From the NCBI GenBank assembly GCA_937900415.1, contig CALCEY010000004.1:62001-126000 (forward strand): DNA of 64,000 nt. Direction: 5' to 3'. A program made the position numbers and the translations under genes. This document shows, in pieces, positions 59,251-64,000 of this stretch. Position 1 is the stretch's first letter; every line of letters begins with the position of its first letter. Under the pieces are notes generated by a model. The model saw only the letters and a program-made list of their open reading frames with translations, was not told the origin of the DNA and searched no databases. The DNA comes from an uncultured Clostridia bacterium (GTDB lineage Bacteria > Bacillota > Clostridia > Peptostreptococcales > Anaerovoracaceae).

Positions 59251-60159
59251 TTATTTTATATTGCAGGCTATCCTTGAGCCTATGTCAGCATTATTGAGAA
59301 CCAGCTTGATATTGGCCTCAAGGCTCCTTCCTTCAGTGAGATCTTTCACTTTTGAAAGAAGGAACGGAGTGCTTTCCTTACCTTTTACGCCTTTAGCATC
59401 GGCCTCCTTTATAGCTTCATCTATTACGGCGTTAATTTCATCGGCCGGGATTTCATCGGCCTCAGGAATCGGGCAGGTAACGAGAATTCCTCCTTTCAGG
59501 CCGAGGGATTCTTTCATCGAAATGAGAGCCCCGATTTCTTCAGGTGTATCCATTCTGCAATTAGCCTTTTCACCGCTTCTTCTGCTGTAAAAGGCAGGTA
59601 TTTCATCAGTGCCGTAAGCAATAACAGGAACGCCTGCCGTTTCAAGATATTCCAGCGTAGCAGGAATGTCGAGAATAGCTTTCGCTCCGGCGCATACGAC
59701 TGTAACGTCTGTCATTTTCAATTCCTCAAGGTCAGCTGAAATGTCAAAGCTTTCGCCGGCCCCTCTGTGAACTCCTCCTATTCCGCCTGTAACAAACAGT
59801 TTAATTCCAGCCATATGAGCCGCTATCATGGTTCCAGCCACGGTAGTCGCTCCGTCCATTTTCTTCGAGATCACAAACGGCAGATCTCTGCGGCTGACCT
59901 TAAGTACATTCTCGGCATGCGCCATGTATTCTATTTCTTCTTTAGTAAGACCGATCTTTATTCTTCCGCCCAATATGCCTATCGTTGCAGGCACAGCTCC
60001 GTTGCTCCTGATAACTTCCTCTACCGCAAGCGCTGTCTCAACATTTTTAGGGTAAGGCATACCGTGGGCTATGATTGTGGACTCAAGCGCCACCACAGGT
60101 CTTCCCTCTCCCAATGCTTTTGACACTTCCGGATTCACATCTAAATAATCCCTATACAT
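59251..60159 (-). CDS. psuG: Pseudouridine-5'-phosphate glycosidase
   Basis: Splits pseudouridine 5'-phosphate to uracil and ribose 5-phosphate (reversible C-C bond cleavage). 302 residues with ALESTIIAHGMPYPKNVETA, GGIGGVHRGA and the SPA-like late region TPFLLSKVKDLTEGRSLEAN. Its ATG overlaps the psuK stop by 8 bases, so the two enzymes of the pathway are translationally coupled. Confidence 0.95.
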   Translation of the reverse strand: MYRDYLDVNPEVSKALGEGRPVVALESTIIAHGMPYPKNVETALAVEEVIRSNGAVPATIGILGGRIKIGLTKEEIEYMAHAENVLKVSRRDLPFVISKKMDGATTVAGTMIAAHMAGIKLFVTGGIGGVHRGAGESFDISADLEELKMTDVTVVCAGAKAILDIPATLEYLETAGVPVIAYGTDEIPAFYSRRSGEKANCRMDTPEEIGALISMKESLGLKGGILVTCPIPEADEIPADEINAVIDEAIKEADAKGVKGKESTPFLLSKVKDLTEGRSLEANIKLVLNNADIGSRIACNIK

Positions 60160-61069
60160 TTTTAATTCTCCTTTCGATTTCTTCTCTGGTCATATCCTCA
60201 TTAACGGCCTGACTGCTTTCCATTGTAATTTGAGCTGCCGCCATGCCGTATCTTGCTATATCCTTTACGCTGAGACCTTCGGCCATTCCCATGAGAATTG
60301 CCGCCGAAAAGCTGTCTCCTGCTCCCGTCGCGCTTTCTATCCTGACCGCGTTAGGTCTGATAAAGCCCTCCTCCTCAGCGTCTTTATAATAAACCCCATC
60401 TTTATTCAAAGTTATAAAAACCATTTTGACGCCTTTTTCTATAAACCACGTTCCTGTCTTTTTGAGGTCATCTTCCGTTTCAATTTTTATTCCGGAAAGC
60501 GCTTCAGCTTCCATCACGTTTGGCTTTATACATGTAAGCTTCCCTATTATTTCAGAAGCCCTTACCGCCTTAGGCGTTGATACCGGATCAAAAAATATCG
60601 GAGTCTCCGTAAAACGCTCCGCCGCATACCTCAGGGTTTCTCTCTGCAGGTTCCCATCCAAAGCGATAACCTTTGACGATAAAATTAAATCCTTGTTTTT
60701 TTCCAGCATTTCCGGAAAAATGTATTTTACCACATCCATATCGCTTATTGCAAGCTCCATATCGTTTTTATCATTTAAAATGGATAAATAAATCGCAGAT
60801 GTTGCGTCTTCCCTTGTTTCTATTCGCGAAACATCAACGCATAGAGAGGCAAGGTGTTCTTTCGCTCCGGCTCCCATCTGATCTCCCCCTATGACGGAAA
60901 TCATGGCTACATCACCGCCCATTCTTGCTGCATTCTCTGTAATATTTCTTCCTACCCCTCCATATGAAATAGAAATCTTTCCTGGATTTGAATCCTCATA
61001 TTTAAGCGGTCCGTCAGGTTTACCTTCTATATCTATGTTTATTCCGCCTATTATCGTAATTTCTGCCAT
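60152..61069 (-). CDS. psuK: Pseudouridine kinase (PfkB family)
   Basis: Phosphorylates pseudouridine for PsuG. From the ATG at 61069 (TTAGGAG upstream; MAEITIIGGINIDI) it has 305 residues. Ribokinase fold with GGVGRNITENAARMG near the N-terminus and the catalytic Asp loop SATGAGDSFSAAIL near residue 247. The upstream in-frame extension of 38 codons is not family sequence. No helix-turn-helix domain, unlike some PsuK fusions. Confidence 0.92.
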   Translation of the reverse strand: MAEITIIGGINIDIEGKPDGPLKYEDSNPGKISISYGGVGRNITENAARMGGDVAMISVIGGDQMGAGAKEHLASLCVDVSRIETREDATSAIYLSILNDKNDMELAISDMDVVKYIFPEMLEKNKDLILSSKVIALDGNLQRETLRYAAERFTETPIFFDPVSTPKAVRASEIIGKLTCIKPNVMEAEALSGIKIETEDDLKKTGTWFIEKGVKMVFITLNKDGVYYKDAEEEGFIRPNAVRIESATGAGDSFSAAILMGMAEGLSVKDIARYGMAAAQITMESSQAVNEDMTREEIERRIKNV

Positions 61070-61210
61070 ATTTTCTCCTAATCTGTAATATTTGTAATGC
61101 CGCGGACAAGCAGCACCCTTTTCTTCAATATATTTTTTCAGCTGCTGGCTGTCATTTCTCTCATAAATCTCTGTCTGCCGCAAACCATAAAAGCCGAATT
61201 TTCCATTGCT

Positions 61211-62875
61211 TTAATCCACAAATACGCTTCCGCCTATAAATTCTCTGAGTATCGAATTGTTCACTATTGCGGAATCATCCTCAACGGTCTTGAAAAAACG
61301 CAGAAAGTTAAGCATACGAACTGCGTCGCTGTATTCCGGTTCTCCAGGTCCGATGGCCGCCAGCAATGGCTGCGCATATTTTTTCAACACTGATATTTCA
61401 TAAAGATGTACTGAGTTGAACATTACATCCGCTTCGTTGCTGAAAGGGAAAATATTCTTATCCTCGCCTGCTCTCACCTTAGGCCATGAAGCTATCGTCG
61501 ATTGAGCACTATGTCCTCTGTGATTCAAGTCTCTGACCATACGTCTCAACATCCGGTGGTCCGTCGTTACTATCCTGTTGTGACTGTCTATATTAAGCTG
61601 CGTAAGAGGACTTATATATATCTTGAACTTTTCCTCCTTCGGTATGTCAGGGGTCAGGGCTTCATTGAGGGCATGGATACCCTCTATAATTATGGGCTGG
61701 CTGCTCTTTATTGCCGTCAGCCTTTTTCCAAATTCTTTATGGCCTGTCATAAAGTCAAAAGTAGGCAAATCTACGGTTTTTCCGGCCAGCAAATCGTTCA
61801 TATTTCTGTTGAACAGCCCTATGTCAACAGCCTCCAGATCCTCAAAATTTTTCTCGCCGTATTCATCCAACGGCGTATCCTCTCTTTCAACGAAATAGTC
61901 GTCGGTTCCCATATAAAGCGGTTCCAAGCCGTTTACTCTGAGCTGTATGCAAAGCCGCCGGGCGAAAGTTGTTTTTCCCGAAGAGGACGGCCCTGCTATG
62001 AGAATTATTCTCTTCTTGTTTTTCGTAATCATATCAGCTATCTCCACGATTCTCCTGTCATGGAGCGCCTCGGAAAGCTGAATGAGCTCTTTAAACTCTC
62101 CTTCTTCAATCTTCCTGTTTAAATCGGAAACATGGTTAATGCCCATGAGCTTTCCCCAACGGTTCTGTTCTCCGAAGGTTTTGTACAGCATTTTTTCGTC
62201 CACATATTCGGGAATCTCATTCGGCGCCGACGGATGGGGAAATCTCAGCAAAACGCCTCTGCGATATTTCCGCAGCTCAAAATGCTTTATATAACCGCTT
62301 GAGGGCACCATAAGACCGTAGAAAAAATCACGGTATCCGCAGAAAGAATAAAACGGCACCTTTTTCATCCTTGGATTTTCTCCAAGTAATTCGGCCTTCT
62401 CCGGGCATCCCATATCATGGAATCTTGCGACAGCTTCTTCCTTTTCAAGTTCTTCACGCACAAAGGGAAAGTCTTTTTTCACAAGCTCTTTCATACGTTT
62501 TTCAATGGATTTTATCTGTTTTGCCGTAATAGCATCTTTGCTTTTTATCTCAGTATACAGCCCTTTGTTCAATGCGTTTTCTATATCCACTTCTACTTTT
62601 CCGAGGACATCTTCCACCGCCTTAAGATATATTAAAATCAGGCTGTTCTGATAAATAAGATTGCCGTTTTGAGTTCTCATGTCGATAAACTCGGCGCAAC
62701 ATTCTTTATAAAATCTGTATCCAAGCCCTTCAACCTTGTTGTCGACCTTTACGGCTAAAACCGTATACGGCAGGCGGTCTTTATATCTGTTATAAACCTC
62801 CTCTGCCGAAATCCCCTTTTCCACAGTAATCCTTTCTTTTTCGGCTCTCGGTTCTTTTATCAAATATATATTCAT
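61211..62875 (-). CDS. Nucleoside (uridine-type) kinase with TGS/SAD-like N-terminal half
   Basis: A 554-residue protein. The first half (about 1-240) resembles the TGS and second additional domains of threonyl-tRNA synthetase. The second half is a uridine-kinase P-loop domain with LIAGPSSSGKTTFARR near residue 290 and TDDYFVERED. Such fusions occur in Clostridia and are often called uridine kinase. GAGGGG precedes the ATG. The genes following are psuK-psuG, so a role in pyrimidine nucleoside salvage fits the context. The role of the tRNA-synthetase-like part is unknown. Confidence 0.8.
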   Translation of the reverse strand: MNIYLIKEPRAEKERITVEKGISAEEVYNRYKDRLPYTVLAVKVDNKVEGLGYRFYKECCAEFIDMRTQNGNLIYQNSLILIYLKAVEDVLGKVEVDIENALNKGLYTEIKSKDAITAKQIKSIEKRMKELVKKDFPFVREELEKEEAVARFHDMGCPEKAELLGENPRMKKVPFYSFCGYRDFFYGLMVPSSGYIKHFELRKYRRGVLLRFPHPSAPNEIPEYVDEKMLYKTFGEQNRWGKLMGINHVSDLNRKIEEGEFKELIQLSEALHDRRIVEIADMITKNKKRIILIAGPSSSGKTTFARRLCIQLRVNGLEPLYMGTDDYFVEREDTPLDEYGEKNFEDLEAVDIGLFNRNMNDLLAGKTVDLPTFDFMTGHKEFGKRLTAIKSSQPIIIEGIHALNEALTPDIPKEEKFKIYISPLTQLNIDSHNRIVTTDHRMLRRMVRDLNHRGHSAQSTIASWPKVRAGEDKNIFPFSNEADVMFNSVHLYEISVLKKYAQPLLAAIGPGEPEYSDAVRMLNFLRFFKTVEDDSAIVNNSILREFIGGSVFVD

Positions 62876-62981
62876 ACCGATTCCCCTCTCATATTGAAGC
62901 CATTAGCTTTATTTACTTTTTTTATGATAACATAAAATTTTGATGATTGGTAAAAATATATGAGTGAAAGGAGTGATTACT

Positions 62982-63176
62982 TTGAAAAAATTGATTCTCA
63001 TTATAATGATAATCGGCGGAATCAACTGGGGTCTTATAGGATTTTTTAATTATAATCTCGTTGAAAGCATATTCAACGGCAGCCTCGAATTAGTGGCAAG
63101 AATAATTTATGCGATAGTCGGACTCGCTTCTCTGTACGGGATTTCATTCCTGTTCAAAGATGAGAGGAGCGCTTAA
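62982..63176 (+). CDS. DUF378 (YuzA-like) small membrane protein
   Basis: 64 residues, two helices, with the family motif IGGINWGLIGFFNYNLVE and LASLYGISFLF. The start is TTG at 62982 with AAAGGAG eight bases upstream; a GTG six codons earlier overlaps that site. Divergent from the kinase gene and monocistronic. Function unknown. Confidence 0.85.
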   Translation: MKKLILIIMIIGGINWGLIGFFNYNLVESIFNGSLELVARIIYAIVGLASLYGISFLFKDERSA

Positions 63177-63482
63177 GCTTCCTGTTTGTCCAAGTGAAGG
63201 CGGCGAAAACAACGGATTTCTGTCTTCCCGGAGCAACAGCTTAAGAGCAGCAGCTTAACATTCCGCTTTTCAGTGAAAAAGCTGCCTGAGATGATTTATC
63301 TGAGGCAACTTGCCTGAGATAATTTACAGCAAGAATTTGGCAAAACAGGATCTGCCGCAAAGGCGGCTGCCTGCACAAAGCCAAACGAGTCCGTCAATCC
63401 GACTGGACGCCGGCACACTTAAGCAGGAGGAAAACCAACTAAGGAGCATCCGTCCCTGCAAGGCGGCATATGACTTATACAA
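63177..63482. other. Intergenic region with mutually exclusive hairpins
   Basis: About 300 bases after DUF378. TGCCTGAGATGATTTA (63283-63298) and TGCCTGAGATAATTTA (63311-63326) are near-identical, and ATCTGAGGCA between them can pair with either. Reading frames here lack ribosome sites. Nothing else recognised. Confidence 0.45.
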
Positions 63483-63514
63483 AGCGAGCCGCACAGACGC
63501 GGCTCGCTCTTTTC
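63483..63514 (+). terminator. Rho-independent terminator
   Basis: Perfect 10-bp stem AGCGAGCCGC (63483-63492) and GCGGCTCGCT (63499-63508), 6-base loop, then CTTTTC on the plus strand. Likely ends the DUF378 transcript about 300 bases after its stop. Confidence 0.8.
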
Positions 63515-63536
63515 AAGGAATCTTGCTGACCAGTCC

Positions 63537-63580
63537 TTTTTAACAACGGGGAGCTTTGAATTTCCCCACCAAGTTAAAAA
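63537..63580 (-). terminator. Hairpin at the end of the PC4-like gene
   Basis: Outer arms TTTTTAAC (63537-63544) and GTTAAAAA (63573-63580), inner arms GGGGA (63548-63552) and TCCCC (63563-63567). It covers the stop codon of the minus-strand gene, with A/T pairs flanking as in bidirectional terminators. Confidence 0.5.
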
Positions 63581-63915
63581 GCCGTCTGAACAGCTTTAGA
63601 TTTTCGTTTTCCTGTCATGTCGGATTCCCGGTTATTCTTATTGCAGCTTTCTTCGTCAAAAGACTTTGATTTTTCTTCTTTATCATCTGCAAAAAATTTA
63701 AAAATTAAACCTGCCAAAATTTTAGCCTCATCGCTGCGAAGAGTAATTCCACGGCTCATATGTTCATGGGACGGCTCCCAATCTCTTATGTCAAACTTAG
63801 CATTATTGCCGTTCCATTCAACAAGATTGAGTTCCTTGCTCCAACCTGTGGAATATGTATTGATAACTCCTATATGCTCTTTGATATTAAAAGCAAAATC
63901 TTTTTCTTCATTCAT
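63574..63915 (-). CDS. PC4/YdbC-like single-strand DNA-binding protein
   Basis: 113 residues. The core FNIKEHIGVINTYSTGWSKE and KFDIRDWEPSHEHMSRGITL match the YdbC/PC4 fold, which binds single-stranded DNA without sequence preference. The C-terminal 35 residues are polar and basic, without a known motif. GGAGGG lies upstream of the ATG and a strong promoter at 63949-63977. Monocistronic as far as can be seen. Confidence 0.8.
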   Translation of the reverse strand: MNEEKDFAFNIKEHIGVINTYSTGWSKELNLVEWNGNNAKFDIRDWEPSHEHMSRGITLRSDEAKILAGLIFKFFADDKEEKSKSFDEESCNKNNRESDMTGKRKSKAVQTAF

Positions 63916-63948
63916 ATTTTTCTCCCTCCAGAATCCCTTTGCATTTTC

Positions 63949-63977
63949 ATTTTATCATCGCACGGGTTAAATGTCAA
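63949..63977 (-). promoter_or_regulatory. Strong sigma-A promoter of the PC4-like gene
   Basis: Minus strand: perfect TTGACA (63972-63977), 17-base spacer, TAAAAT (-10) with TG one base upstream. The closest to consensus of all promoters in the window. About 34 bases ahead of the start codon. Confidence 0.75.
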
Positions 63978-64000
63978 TATTTTACATTTTCGTCTTGAAA

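Noticed and set aside
63310..63543. 77-residue plus-strand frame
   Set aside because: It spans a hairpin switch-like element and a clear terminator and has no ribosome site.

Overview
The window looks like a chromosomal segment of a Gram-positive Clostridia bacterium. I infer this from the B. subtilis-like order SRP RNA-dnaX-ebfC-recR-(yaaL)-bofA, a zinc-type S14, a PcrA-LigA pair, a BofA homologue (a sporulation-lineage marker), long AAGGAGG-type ribosome binding sites and several TTG starts. Base composition is moderate (low to mid 40s % GC, judged by eye). Genus cannot be fixed from the sequence alone. Almost every gene lies on the minus strand, as expected for one replichore arm.

Layout: (1) 0.05-10.3 kb holds a papain-like enzyme, nicotinate phosphoribosyltransferase, UvrA, UvrB and the overlapping argGH pair. 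(2) 10.9-27.7 kb is a potassium-homeostasis block. It carries a KtrAB-type uptake system, a KdpFABC pump with an extra 37-residue membrane ORF ahead of kdpF, and a KdpD that is split into two separate genes about 6 kb apart. The N-terminal ATPase/USP part (20.8-22.8 kb) follows kdpC; the histidine-kinase part (13.1-14.7 kb) sits with kdpE and xanthine phosphoribosyltransferase. A Na+-coupled symporter and a plus-strand ybaK-yitT pair interrupt this block. (3) 28-36.4 kb is replication and repair: bofA, an inverted yaaL, recR, ebfC, dnaX, SRP RNA, ligA and pcrA. (4) 36.6-42.8 kb is an accessory metabolic cluster: TSUP permease, GntR/FCD regulator, unknown membrane protein, NhaC-type transporter, ornithine-cyclodeaminase-like reductase and PLP aminotransferase. 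A clear promoter/operator palindrome lies ahead of the aminotransferase. (5) 42.9-58.8 kb is the complete S10-spc-alpha ribosomal supercluster from rpsJ to rplQ, including secY, adk, map, infA, rpmJ and rpoA. (6) 59.2-62.9 kb is pseudouridine salvage (psuK-psuG) below a nucleoside-kinase gene. (7) The right end has a DUF378 small membrane protein and a PC4/YdbC-like single-strand DNA-binding protein.

How it works together: the K+ block combines a low-affinity channel-like system (KtrAB) with an ATP-driven high-affinity pump (Kdp) and its sensor, whose sensing and kinase halves are transcribed from different operons. The accessory cluster reads as a GntR-controlled amino-acid uptake and catabolism unit. 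The rest is housekeeping. No CRISPR array, insertion sequence, prophage gene, rRNA or tRNA was recognised. The least ordinary items are the split KdpD, the very small genes at the head of the kdp operon, the operator-like palindromes at 36.43-36.47 and 42.80-42.83 kb, two tandem-repeat tracts directly after repair genes (uvrB, ligA), and structured spacers inside the ribosomal operon.
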